A stretch of 47,544 bases of DNA from Acidocella sp. 20-57-95 (GTDB taxonomy: Bacteria > Pseudomonadota > Alphaproteobacteria > Acetobacterales > Acetobacteraceae): assembly GCA_002255575.1 (NCBI GenBank), contig NCAT01000003.1, positions 190,341 through 237,884 on the forward strand, given 5' to 3'. Shown here in pieces: positions 1 to 7,587 of this stretch (position 1 is its first letter; each line of letters begins with the position of its first letter). A program made the translations under genes and the position numbers. The notes under the pieces were generated by a model. It had not been told where the DNA came from. It worked only from the letters and a program-made list of their open reading frames with translations, and made no database searches.

Positions 1-489
1 AGCCGGGCGAATGATCGAGCCCAGGGTTTGCGAACCAAATGCCAGGGGCACGAGCCCCGCTGCCACCGCCGCCGCCGACCCGCTAGATGAGCCACCCGGC
101 GTATGCAGCCGGTTCCAGGCATTCACCGTGGGGCCAGCATGGCGCCAGGCAAATTCCGTGGTGACGGTTTTGCCAAACACAGTGCCGCCATATTGTTTGA
201 TCTTTTTAACAATCCAAGCGTCCGCTTCGGGGACATGGTGCTGATAGTAGACGGAGCCGTTGGTGGTTGGCATGTCGGCTGTGGCGATAATATCCTTCAC
301 CCCAATCGGCACGCCGCCGAGCAGACCTTCGCCGGTTTCATAGGATGATGGGCGATAGCAAAAAGCCTGTAGCCAGCGTTCTAGCGCATCAGCGCGCGCG
401 CTGGCGGCTTTGATTACGGTATCTGGTTTAACATTGCCCGCTTGGTGCGCGAAAATTATGTCGCGCAAGCCATAATTCTGAATTTCCAT
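1..489 (-). CDS. Amidase signature family enzyme (partial, C-terminus outside window)
   Basis: This is the first 163 codons of an amidase signature (AS) family hydrolase, read leftwards from an ATG at 489 and cut by the window edge. AS enzymes hydrolyse amide bonds with a Ser-cisSer-Lys triad. All three residues can be placed: Lys65 in GGVPIGVKDI, Ser134 in the Gly/Ser-rich segment TPGGSSSGSAAAVAAG, and Ser158 in GSQTLGSIIRP. The 24-residue spacing between the two serines is normal for the family. No signal peptide is seen, so it is probably cytoplasmic. The substrate cannot be told from this fragment; GatA-type, indoleacetamide, allophanate and generic amidases share these motifs. It lies downstream of infC on the same strand but is separated by a likely terminator. 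Confidence 0.9.
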   Translation of the reverse strand, partial: MEIQNYGLRDIIFAHQAGNVKPDTVIKAASARADALERWLQAFCYRPSSYETGEGLLGGVPIGVKDIIATADMPTTNGSVYYQHHVPEADAWIVKKIKQYGGTVFGKTVTTEFAWRHAGPTVNAWNRLHTPGGSSSGSAAAVAAGLVPLAFGSQTLGSIIRPA

Positions 490-527
490 GATGCCCACCT
501 GAAGTCATTTTTATCGTTGCAATGAAA

Positions 528-557
528 AGCCGGATTTACATGGCTGCAAATCCGGCT
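528..557 (-). terminator. Hairpin downstream of infC, probable intrinsic terminator
   Basis: There is a perfect 10-bp inverted repeat (528-537 with 548-557) around a 10-nt loop, 8 nt past the infC stop codon. In the infC direction the stem is followed by a short, imperfect T tract (TTTC then ATT). The position and stem fit a terminator; the weak T run leaves termination strength uncertain. Confidence 0.55.
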
Positions 558-565
558 CTGAAAAT

Positions 566-1105
566 TTATTTTGGTGAGAGCACCATGACCATTTGCCGGT
601 TTTCCATTTTCGGCATCTGCTCCACCTTGGTTTCCACATCCAGGTCCCCCCGGATTCGCTCCAACACCTTCACGCCCAGCTCCTGGTGGGCCATTTCACG
701 GCCCCGGAAGCGCAGCGTGACTTTCACCTTGTCGCCCTCGCCGATGAAGCTTTTCATGGCGCGTAATTTCACCTGATAATCGTTTTCATCGATATTAGGG
801 CGAACCTTCACTTCCTTGATTTCAACGACCTTCTGCTTCTTACGAGCTTCGTTTTTCTTCTTCTGCTGCTCGTATTTGAACTTGCCGTAATCGAGGATTT
901 TCGCCACTGGCGGCTCGGCATTCGGGCTGATTTCCACTAGGTCGAGTCCAACAGCGAAGGCGCGGGCAATCGCCTCACGGGTGCTCAAAACACCCTGCAT
1001 CTCACCATTTTGGTCGATTAAACGAACCTGCGGAATGCGAATCTCGTCATTAACCCGGGGCCCTTCGCGTGAGGGTGGCGTGGGTGGCGCTGGCGGTCTG
1101 GCTAT
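566..1105 (-). CDS. infC: Translation initiation factor IF-3
   Basis: IF-3 binds the 30S subunit, blocks premature joining of the 50S subunit and checks the initiator tRNA-start codon match. The product is 179 residues with the usual two domains: the N-domain carries [17 protein letters not shown] and a helix-rich linker with [15 protein letters not shown], and the C-domain carries [15 protein letters not shown]. The first in-frame ATG (998-1000) falls inside the N-domain and would delete the conserved VNDEIR segment. No ATG, GTG or TTG exists in frame between it and the upstream stop at 1115-1117. The likely start is therefore ATA at 1105-1103, six bases after a good Shine-Dalgarno AGGAG (1116-1112). 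Non-AUG starts are a family trait of infC and allow autoregulation. A short Pro-rich stretch (residues 3-14) precedes the N-domain. thrS lies upstream on the same strand. Confidence 0.95.
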   Translation of the reverse strand: MARPPAPPTPPSREGPRVNDEIRIPQVRLIDQNGEMQGVLSTREAIARAFAVGLDLVEISPNAEPPVAKILDYGKFKYEQQKKKNEARKKQKVVEIKEVKVRPNIDENDYQVKLRAMKSFIGEGDKVKVTLRFRGREMAHQELGVKVLERIRGDLDVETKVEQMPKMENRQMVMVLSPK

Positions 1106-1116
1106 GGAAGTCTCCT
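1103..1116 (-). promoter_or_regulatory. infC ribosome binding site with ATA start codon
   Basis: Read on the minus strand, AGGAG (1116-1112) is followed by six bases and then ATA (1105-1103). The next in-frame canonical start is 35 codons downstream, inside the conserved domain. Use of AUU, AUC or AUA as the infC start, and self-repression through IF-3 discrimination against such codons, is established in other bacteria; that it occurs here is inferred. Confidence 0.75.
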
Positions 1117-1252
1117 ATAAAAGTTTCGAGAATGACGGCTTAGAGCCATTTGGGGTGGCAATGCAATCAGGCAGCGCGGCATGGCTCAAAATCCAGCCAG
1201 ACCAACCTTAACGCGGGTGCACCTAGCCCATAACCATGTGCATTCTATACCG

Positions 1253-3175
1253 TTACAGCAAATCTGGCGCGGTTGCTTCCAGCTTGAGCAGCGCAACCGC
1301 GGCCTCCAGACTCATGACCTCCTGCGCGGCGCCGCCGAGCCGGCGGATGGCGACGGTGCGTTCCTCCGCCTCCTTACGGCCTACCACAATGATATTGGGC
1401 ACATGGTGCAGGCTATGGTCGCGAATTTTGGCGTTGATCTTCTGGTTGGTGAGGTCGGCTTCCACGGTCAGACCAGCGGTCTTGAGAGCCGCCACAACCT
1501 CATGCGCATACTCATCAGCATCCGAGACAATGGTCGCGACCACGGCCTGGGTTGGGGCCAGCCAGAGCGGGAAGCGGCCGGCATATTGCTCGATGAGGAT
1601 GCCAAGGAAGCGCTCGAAGCTGCCCAAAATGGCCCGGTGCAGCATGACCGGCCTGGCCCGGGCAGAATCGGTTGTGACATATTCGGCGTCCAAGCGCTCC
1701 GGCAGCACAAAATCCACCTGCAAGGTACCGCATTGCCAATCACGGCCAATTGCGTCGCGCAGTACGAATTCTAGCTTTGGACCGTAGAAAGCCCCCTCAC
1801 CTGGGTTCAGCACATAGTCCACACCAGCGGTGGCACAGGCAGATTTCAGCGCGGCTTCGGCACGGTCCCAGACCTCATCAGAGCCTGCCCGCACATCCGG
1901 GCGGTCAGAGAACTTGATCGCGAAGCTCTCAAACCCGAAATCTTTGTACACTGAGGAGAGCAGTTCAACGAACTTCACAGTTTCATCGGCAATCTGGTCT
2001 TCGGTGCAGAAAATATGTGCATCATCCTGCGTGAAAGCGCGGACCCGCATAATGCCGTGCAAAGCACCAGAAGGCTCATAGCGGTGGCAGGAGCCAAATT
2101 CGGCCATCCGCAATGGCAGTTGGCGATATGAGCGCAGACCCTGTTTGAAAATCTGCACATGACACGGGCAGTTCATTGGCTTCAGGGCAAGCGTGGATTC
2201 CTCGTCCACCACTTCAGCGATGAACATATTCTTGCGAAATTTCTCCCAATGGCCGGATTTTTCCCAAAGTTTGCGGTCCACCAATTGCGGTGTGCGCACT
2301 TCCTCATAGCCAGCCAATTCCAACCGCCGGCGCATATAGGCTTCAACGGTACGGTAGAGCTTCCAGCCTTTCTGGTGCCAGAACACCGAGCCTACGGCCT
2401 CTTCCTGGATATGAAACAAATCCATGTCCTTGCCGATCCGGCGATGATCCCGGCGTTCAGCTTCTTCAAGCTGGAGCAAGTAAGCATCCAACTCCTTTTG
2501 GTCACGCCAGGCGGTGCCGTAGATGCGGCTTAGCATCGGGTTGCGGTGGTCGCCGCGCCAATAGGCACCTGCCGTCTTTAATAGTTTGAAGGCACCTCCG
2601 ATATCACCCGTGCTGCGCATATGTGGACCACGGCATAAATCGGACCACTCACCTTGATGGTAGATGGTAATATCTTGGTCCGCTGGCAAATCGCGGATCA
2701 GTTGAACCTTAAATTCCTCGCCCTTCATCTCAAAATAGGCAATTGCATCCTCGCGCGCGACAACTTTGCGGGTGAATGGGGCGTTGGCGGCGATAATCTG
2801 GCGCATCTTCGCCTCGATCGCCTCAAAATCCGCCGGGGTGAAAGGTTCGTTACGGAAAAAATCGTAATAGAATCCATTTTCAATCGAGGGGCCGATGGTG
2901 ACTTGCGTACCGGGATAAAGCGTCTGCACCGCCTCAGCCAGCACATGGGCCGTATCGTGGCGGATCAGCTCCAGCGCCGCTTCGTCTTTGCGGGTGATGA
3001 ATTTTACCTTCGCATCGGCGGTAATCTCCCGGGCGATGTCCATCTGTGCGCCATCCACTTCCATGGCCAGAGCGGCTTTCGCTAGGCCCGGCCCGATGGC
3101 AGCCGCAATTTCTGTGCCGGTGACCGCGCCTTCAAACGCACGCACGGAACCATCAGGCAGGGTAATCGCAACCAT
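1253..3175 (-). CDS. thrS: Threonyl-tRNA synthetase
   Basis: This class II synthetase charges tRNA-Thr. At 640 residues it has the family's usual length. The order is an N-terminal TGS domain (about residues 1-60), an editing domain with the HxxxH zinc motif [11 protein letters not shown] (near residue 73), the catalytic core with the zinc-ligand segment [11 protein letters not shown], motif 2 [15 protein letters not shown], motif 3 near [13 protein letters not shown], and a C-terminal anticodon-binding domain ([16 protein letters not shown]). It starts at ATG 3175 after an AGGAGTGAG ribosome binding site. infC follows 147 bp downstream on the same strand, an arrangement common in proteobacteria. 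In E. coli ThrRS represses its own translation; no matching operator was identified here. Confidence 0.98.
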   Translation of the reverse strand: MVAITLPDGSVRAFEGAVTGTEIAAAIGPGLAKAALAMEVDGAQMDIAREITADAKVKFITRKDEAALELIRHDTAHVLAEAVQTLYPGTQVTIGPSIENGFYYDFFRNEPFTPADFEAIEAKMRQIIAANAPFTRKVVAREDAIAYFEMKGEEFKVQLIRDLPADQDITIYHQGEWSDLCRGPHMRSTGDIGGAFKLLKTAGAYWRGDHRNPMLSRIYGTAWRDQKELDAYLLQLEEAERRDHRRIGKDMDLFHIQEEAVGSVFWHQKGWKLYRTVEAYMRRRLELAGYEEVRTPQLVDRKLWEKSGHWEKFRKNMFIAEVVDEESTLALKPMNCPCHVQIFKQGLRSYRQLPLRMAEFGSCHRYEPSGALHGIMRVRAFTQDDAHIFCTEDQIADETVKFVELLSSVYKDFGFESFAIKFSDRPDVRAGSDEVWDRAEAALKSACATAGVDYVLNPGEGAFYGPKLEFVLRDAIGRDWQCGTLQVDFVLPERLDAEYVTTDSARARPVMLHRAILGSFERFLGILIEQYAGRFPLWLAPTQAVVATIVSDADEYAHEVVAALKTAGLTVEADLTNQKINAKIRDHSLHHVPNIIVVGRKEAEERTVAIRRLGGAAQEVMSLEAAVALLKLEATAPDLL

Positions 3176-3204
3176 TTCAACTCACTCCTTTAATCGCGCG
3201 CCGC

Positions 3205-4101
3205 TTATGGCAGGGCCGCCACAATTTGCGCAACAGACAGGTCGGCCAGATGCGGCGCCTGCAAAATAGTCGGCCACCCACCATCTGGATAGCGGGGGGC
3301 CGTGATCTTGGGGTCGCTCGCAGAGGAGAACATCACCAGCGAGGTAACCCCCAAGGCCGCCGCCATATGCATTGGCCCCGTGTCGTTGCCTACCGCAAGG
3401 TTGGCTTGTTTGATCACGGCCAGCAATTCCAGCAAATTTGTTTGGCCGGTCAGGTCCATCGACTGTGGCGCGAAAGAACGGATAATGGAGGCCAAACCGG
3501 CTTCCCCCCGGGTACCTACCACCACCGCCTGCATTGGTAACTGCGCCGCCAAGACTGCAAATTTTGCCTCTGGCCAGCGTTTTTCAGGCCGGTGCGGCGC
3601 GGCACCTGGTACCAGTACCACGAAGCGTGGCGGCAGCATGAAGCGGGAAATATCAGCCGACACCCAGGAGAAATCCGGTGGCAATAATGGGGTAATGCCC
3701 GCCACCGCCAGCTGCCCAGCCAGACGCTCCCGTGTGTGGATAAAATCACGCTGCTTGTTAGCATCTGGCAACGCGCAGCCGGGGGCAATCCCACTCCAGC
3801 GCGGCTTGCCTGCCAGTGCGAAATAGCGCGAGGAACGCGAGGAAGTCTGCAGATCATAGACCATGTCGAACCCGCTGAGCTGCGCGCGCAGTTTCAACAC
3901 ACCTGATATATCCCAAACCTTTGGCTTGGCATCAGCAATCACACGGTCAAACCAAGGGCTCGCCGATAGGAACGGAACAAAGGGTGCCGTGGTTAACAGT
4001 GTAATCTCATCATGCGCATGTGCCGCACGGATGGCCGCAAAAGCCGGCGCCGCAAGGATAATATCCCCCAAGGCACCATGCTTGATGACGAGGATGTTCA
4101 A
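3205..4101 (-). CDS. Glycosyltransferase family 9 (heptosyltransferase-like)
   Basis: This 298-residue protein has the GT-B layout of GT9 enzymes: the N-terminal ILVIKHGALGDIILAAPA strand-loop, a central VVLVPGAAPHRPEKRWP segment and the nucleotide-sugar-binding GNDTGPMHMAAALG motif (about residues 236-249). GT9 members usually transfer heptose or a related sugar onto the lipopolysaccharide core at the inner membrane. The start is a TTG at 4101-4099, one base out of register with the upstream glycosyltransferase stop, giving a TTGA overlap and implying translational coupling. It is followed 29 bp later by thrS. The sugar and acceptor cannot be told from the sequence. An ADP-heptose core transferase is the likeliest role but not certain. 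Confidence 0.88.
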   Translation of the reverse strand: MNILVIKHGALGDIILAAPAFAAIRAAHAHDEITLLTTAPFVPFLSASPWFDRVIADAKPKVWDISGVLKLRAQLSGFDMVYDLQTSSRSSRYFALAGKPRWSGIAPGCALPDANKQRDFIHTRERLAGQLAVAGITPLLPPDFSWVSADISRFMLPPRFVVLVPGAAPHRPEKRWPEAKFAVLAAQLPMQAVVVGTRGEAGLASIIRSFAPQSMDLTGQTNLLELLAVIKQANLAVGNDTGPMHMAAALGVTSLVMFSSASDPKITAPRYPDGGWPTILQAPHLADLSVAQIVAALP

Positions 4102-5234
4102 TCCAGCAACTCGCCATAAACATGCAGCACAGCATATTGCATGGCTTGCACCGAGAAATTTTGTGCCACCACCGCCCTGGTGTACCCACCCCAGGCGAGC
4201 CTTTGCTCAGTTGAGAAATCCAAAGCCTTATCAAGCGCACCTGCCAGTTGTTGCGGATCACCCGGCGGCACCAAAAAGCCGGTTTCGCCATCGCGGATGG
4301 TATCACCGGCGCCGCCATGTGAGGTGGCAATCACCACCCGGCCCATGGCTTGCGCCTCTACCACGGTGCGGCCGAAGCCCTCCGGGTCGGTTGAGGCGTT
4401 CACCACGATATCCGCCAGCATCAGGGCCGCCGGCATGTCTTCGGTATGGCCCACCATTCGCAGCCGACTAGACACACCAAGCGCTTCTGCTTGCGCGATC
4501 AGGCTTTGGGCATAAGTCTCCCGGCCTTGGTCACTCCCCACCAGCACGGCCACGGCGTCCTTATGGCGCATCAAAGGCAGCGCTGCGATGAGCACGCGCT
4601 GGCCTTTCCAGGGTGTTAAACGACCCGCCAGCATAATGAGCGGCGCATCCACATCCAACCGCCAGTCACGCGCCAGTTTGGCCATACGGTCGCCCTGCAC
4701 CAGGCTCGGATCAAATTTATTGGCATCCACGCCACCCGGAATGATCCGCAGCCGGTCATCACCTACCTTATGGCGCTCGCGCACCAGTGAGCCGATAAAG
4801 GCGCTGACCGCGATCACCCGATCTCCTGCGGCCATAACCGCATTATAGCGGCGCTTGAAAGGCGCATTCTCGTTATAGGTGCCGTGATAGCTAGTGACGA
4901 ACGGGGTTTTGGTGCGCCGCGTAGCCCAAAGTGCCGACCAAGCCGGGGCGCGGGAATGCGCGTGTACGAGGTCGATTTTCTCGTCGCGGATCAGCTTAGC
5001 GAGCAAACTCGCATTACGGCGCATGGTGAAAGGCGACTTGGACGCCAATGGCAGAGTGACAATTTTAGCCCCTGCCCGTACCGCCGCAGGGGACAGCACG
5101 CCGCCTTCGCAGGCAATGATGGTTTGATGGCCAAGAGAGGTCAGCGCTTCGGTGATCTCAATTACCACACGCTCTGCCCCACCAGTATCCAGCCTGGGCA
5201 GAACCTGTAAAATCTTGCGCGACTCTTCCGTCAT
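4098..5234 (-). CDS. Glycosyltransferase family 4 (group 1)
   Basis: This is a 378-residue GT-B retaining glycosyltransferase. The N-terminal acceptor domain contains LDTGGAERVVIEI, typical of GT4 enzymes. The C-terminal domain carries MLAGRLTPWKGQRVLIAAL and the donor-binding segment EGFGRTVVEAQAMGRVVIAT with its EX7E motif. No signal peptide or membrane segment is seen, so it should work on the cytoplasmic face. It is coupled through a 4-nt overlap to the GT9 gene, so both probably build the same surface glycan, likely the lipopolysaccharide core or O-chain. The start is ATG at 5234; the ribosome binding site is weak. It diverges from the hydrolase gene at 5306 across a 71-bp gap. Confidence 0.92.
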   Translation of the reverse strand: MTEESRKILQVLPRLDTGGAERVVIEITEALTSLGHQTIIACEGGVLSPAAVRAGAKIVTLPLASKSPFTMRRNASLLAKLIRDEKIDLVHAHSRAPAWSALWATRRTKTPFVTSYHGTYNENAPFKRRYNAVMAAGDRVIAVSAFIGSLVRERHKVGDDRLRIIPGGVDANKFDPSLVQGDRMAKLARDWRLDVDAPLIMLAGRLTPWKGQRVLIAALPLMRHKDAVAVLVGSDQGRETYAQSLIAQAEALGVSSRLRMVGHTEDMPAALMLADIVVNASTDPEGFGRTVVEAQAMGRVVIATSHGGAGDTIRDGETGFLVPPGDPQQLAGALDKALDFSTEQRLAWGGYTRAVVAQNFSVQAMQYAVLHVYGELLD

Positions 5235-5270
5235 AATGGCAGGTGGTTCAGTCTATTCATGTGCGCCGCG

Positions 5271-5290
5271 CTAACACGGTTTAACACAGT
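5271..5290. repeat. Tandem 10-bp direct repeat in a divergent promoter region
   Basis: Two adjacent 10-mers, CTAACACGGT and TTAACACAGT, differ only at their first and eighth bases and lie about one helical turn apart. They sit in the 71-bp gap between the divergent GT4 and hydrolase genes. They could be half-sites for a regulator bound to one face of the helix, or chance. Confidence 0.3.
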
Positions 5291-5305
5291 TGGGGAGAGA
5301 GACGC

Positions 5306-6061
5306 TTGGGGATTGCAACAATCAGCCGTGAAGACGGTGTGACACTAGCCTATGAGTGGCTGCCCGGTGCCAGCCCGGTTGTGGTTTTTTTGCCCGGCTT
5401 CGGCTCGGACATGGGCGGCACGAAGGCAATGGTGTTGCACGCGTTTTGTGCGGTGCGCGGACAAGCGATGCTCCGGCTGGATTATTCCGGCCATGGTGCA
5501 AGCGGTGGCGCGTTCATTGATGGCAGCATCGGCATATGGACTGACGATGCCGCAAAGGTGATTGCCGCCACCTGCGGGGCGGCACCGCTGATAATGGTTG
5601 GCTCCTCGATGGGGGGCTGGATCGGCCTATTGCTGGCACGGCAGCTTGGCGCGCGGGTGGCAAACTTACTCCTGATTGCTCCCGCGCCAGATTTTACCGC
5701 AGAATTGATCGAACCAAGCCTCGGCGATGCGCAACGCGCCGCCCTGGCAAGGGACGGGCAATTTGCACCTCCCAGCGAATACGGCCCACCAATGCCGATT
5801 ACCGCGAAATTATTAGATGACGGCCGTAACCATTTGCTCTTGGGTGGCCCGATTCCCGTTCACTGCCCGGTGCGGATTCTGCACGGCATGGCCGACCCAG
5901 ATGTGCCATGGCAGCAGAGCCTGAAACTGATCGAAAAACTGCAAAGCCAGGATGTGCAAGTGGTTTTCATCAAAGATGGTGACCACCGGCTTTCACGCGA
6001 GGCCGATTTACGGCTGTTAGAGCGAAGCCTCGCCACGCTCCTCAACGAGAATGGCGCGTAA
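5306..6061 (+). CDS. Alpha/beta hydrolase (ABHD10-like serine esterase/thioesterase)
   Basis: This is a 251-residue alpha/beta-hydrolase fold enzyme without a signal peptide. The triad can be proposed: Ser101 in the nucleophile elbow GSSMGG, Asp197 in ILHGMADPDVP and His227 in KDGDHRLS. The oxyanion region is FLPGFGSDMGG. The N-terminal half resembles mitochondrial ABHD10 relatives (acyl-protein thioesterase / acyl-glucuronide esterase), but the substrate is inferred only. The start is TTG at 5306, supported by GGGGAG eight bases upstream; no in-frame ATG would preserve the N-terminal strand. Its last 45 bases overlap the 3' end of the convergent epimerase gene, so the two coding ends are antisense to each other. 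Confidence 0.88.
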   Translation: MGIATISREDGVTLAYEWLPGASPVVVFLPGFGSDMGGTKAMVLHAFCAVRGQAMLRLDYSGHGASGGAFIDGSIGIWTDDAAKVIAATCGAAPLIMVGSSMGGWIGLLLARQLGARVANLLLIAPAPDFTAELIEPSLGDAQRAALARDGQFAPPSEYGPPMPITAKLLDDGRNHLLLGGPIPVHCPVRILHGMADPDVPWQQSLKLIEKLQSQDVQVVFIKDGDHRLSREADLRLLERSLATLLNENGA

Positions 6062-6877
6062 ACCTTCCCGGTAGGTTGGGTATTTCCAGTGAATGCCCAA
6101 CGCGGCCTTGGTTTTGGCGTTGCCAACCTTACGGTTCTCCGCCCAAAAGGACCGCGCCATCTCGCTCATGCTTGCATACGCATCCGTAAAAGCAACCGGC
6201 GCTGGCGGCGCGACGCCTAAAATTCTTGCGGCCTCTACCACGACATCAGCACTCGCCGCCGGTTCATCATCGGAAAAATTAAATATATTCACGCCCGGAT
6301 TCGCATTGCGGCGCATCGCGGCAACGACTCCATGGGCAATATCATCCCGATGAATGCGGCCAAATAAATGGCCCGGCTTTACCACACAACGCGCCATGCC
6401 TTCCCGCAAATCATCAAACATTGAGCGCCCAGGGCCATAAATCCCCGCAAGGCGGAAAATATCCACGGCGATGTTCGGAAATTTAGCCCACGCGGTTTCA
6501 GCCGCCACTCTGCGTTCTGCTCGTGGCGATTGCGGCGCCGGGATTGTATCTTCATCTACCCAGTCACCATCGCGATTGCCATAGATGCCAGTCGTCGAAA
6601 GATAACCGGCCCAACGAAGGTTTTTCGCAGCGGCAATCTGAGCACCGTAGCGCAGCAATACCGGGTCGCCCGCAGCATCGGGAGCCGCTGTGGCGAGAAT
6701 ATGCGTAGCATCCGCAATCGCACCCCCAGCCTTGGTAAATGCGATAATTTCAGTGCCAATCTCAGGCTTTTGCAGGGCTGGCTGCCGAGACGTTGCCGTT
6801 ACGGCAAATCCGGCAGCGTAGGCCGCCTTCGCAACGGCGCGCCCTGAATAGCCAAAGCCAAAAACCAGCAGCTTCAA
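6017..6877 (-). CDS. NAD(P)-dependent epimerase/dehydratase (extended SDR)
   Basis: This is a 286-residue Rossmann-fold protein of the extended short-chain dehydrogenase family. It starts with the nucleotide-binding strand LLVFGFGYSGRAVA and carries YLSTTGIYG and RLAGIYGPGRSMFDDL, typical of YeeZ-like SDRs. A longer reading frame exists upstream, but the 42 extra residues overlap the fzlA coding sequence and precede the Rossmann strand. The likely start is TTG at 6877-6875, overlapping the fzlA stop as TTGA. The usual YxxxK is not obvious (Tyr in GIYG lacks the Lys), so it may bind NAD(P) without classical catalysis. An SDR of this type directly after fzlA is also seen in other alphaproteobacteria, from memory. 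The 3' end overlaps the convergent hydrolase gene by 45 bp. Confidence 0.85.
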   Translation of the reverse strand: MKLLVFGFGYSGRAVAKAAYAAGFAVTATSRQPALQKPEIGTEIIAFTKAGGAIADATHILATAAPDAAGDPVLLRYGAQIAAAKNLRWAGYLSTTGIYGNRDGDWVDEDTIPAPQSPRAERRVAAETAWAKFPNIAVDIFRLAGIYGPGRSMFDDLREGMARCVVKPGHLFGRIHRDDIAHGVVAAMRRNANPGVNIFNFSDDEPAASADVVVEAARILGVAPPAPVAFTDAYASMSEMARSFWAENRKVGNAKTKAALGIHWKYPTYREGLRAILVEERGEASL

Positions 6878-7542
6878 AAATCTAGATCCGAGTAATGCGG
6901 TGGCGGTGCAGTGCCGCTCACCCGGTCCGCTAGAATCGCCCGAAAAGACGGTCGCGATTTCATTCGCGCATACCAATCCTTCGCAGGGGCCGATAATGTC
7001 CAATCGACATCGCCAATAAAATCAAGCGAAGATAGAAATGCCGCCGCCGTAAAATCAGCCAAAGACAGGTTGGCACCCGCCAACCATTTCCGGTTCTCAG
7101 CCAACCATCCGATATAGTTGAGATGATTTTTCATGTTGGCATAGCCAAGCCGTAACGCACCAGCGTCTGGCGCACCGAGGCCAAGCACCTGCTTCATGCT
7201 CTTTTCCCAAAGTAGGTTCTTAGCCACTTCGCTGGAAAAGCGATGGTCAAACCAGGCGACGAGGCGCCGCACTTCAACCCGCTCACCAAGTGTTCGACCC
7301 AGCAAAGGTGTTTCCGGGTAAGCCTCATCAAGATACTCGCAAATAACGGCGGAATCCGGCACTACCAGACCATTATCCTCGACCAAAGTCGGCACGGTGC
7401 CGGCCGGGTTGAGTTGCAGATATTCCGGCCGGCGGTGCCAGACCCGTTCTACCTGCAACTCAAAGGGCAAGCGTTTTTCGGCCAGCACCAGCCTCACTTT
7501 CCGGGAAAACGGCGATAATGGCAGGTGATAAAGGGTTCTCAT
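6874..7542 (-). CDS. fzlA: GST-superfamily protein, FzlA-like FtsZ regulator
   Basis: This is a 222-residue protein with a thioredoxin-like N-terminal GST domain (LYHLPLSPFSRKVRLVLAEK, LNPAGTVPTLVEDNG, DSAVICEYLDEAYP) and an all-helical C-domain. The sequence and the conserved tail GTAPPPHYSDLDF match FzlA, the essential Caulobacter GST homologue that binds and curves FtsZ filaments; its C-terminal tail is needed for FtsZ interaction. The N-terminal Ser-Pro motif SPFS replaces a canonical catalytic Tyr, in line with a non-enzymatic role. The start is ATG at 7542. It is coupled to the downstream epimerase by a TTGA overlap and lies 45 bp after gltB on the same strand. Assignment to FzlA rather than a generic GST rests on recall of the family tail. 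Confidence 0.82.
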   Translation of the reverse strand: MRTLYHLPLSPFSRKVRLVLAEKRLPFELQVERVWHRRPEYLQLNPAGTVPTLVEDNGLVVPDSAVICEYLDEAYPETPLLGRTLGERVEVRRLVAWFDHRFSSEVAKNLLWEKSMKQVLGLGAPDAGALRLGYANMKNHLNYIGWLAENRKWLAGANLSLADFTAAAFLSSLDFIGDVDWTLSAPAKDWYARMKSRPSFRAILADRVSGTAPPPHYSDLDF

Positions 7543-7587
7543 GACGTGTTTATGCCATTGGACTCCGGCAGAATCAAAGCCCTGGCC

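Noticed and set aside
1181..1774. 197-codon open frame on the plus strand opposite thrS
   Set aside because: It lies wholly antisense to a strongly conserved synthetase, has no ribosome binding site and its product has no recognisable domain. It is a shadow of the GC-rich codon pattern.
6878..7003. 42-codon N-terminal extension of the epimerase
   Set aside because: It overlaps fzlA out of frame, and the Rossmann strand starts immediately after the TTG at 6877.
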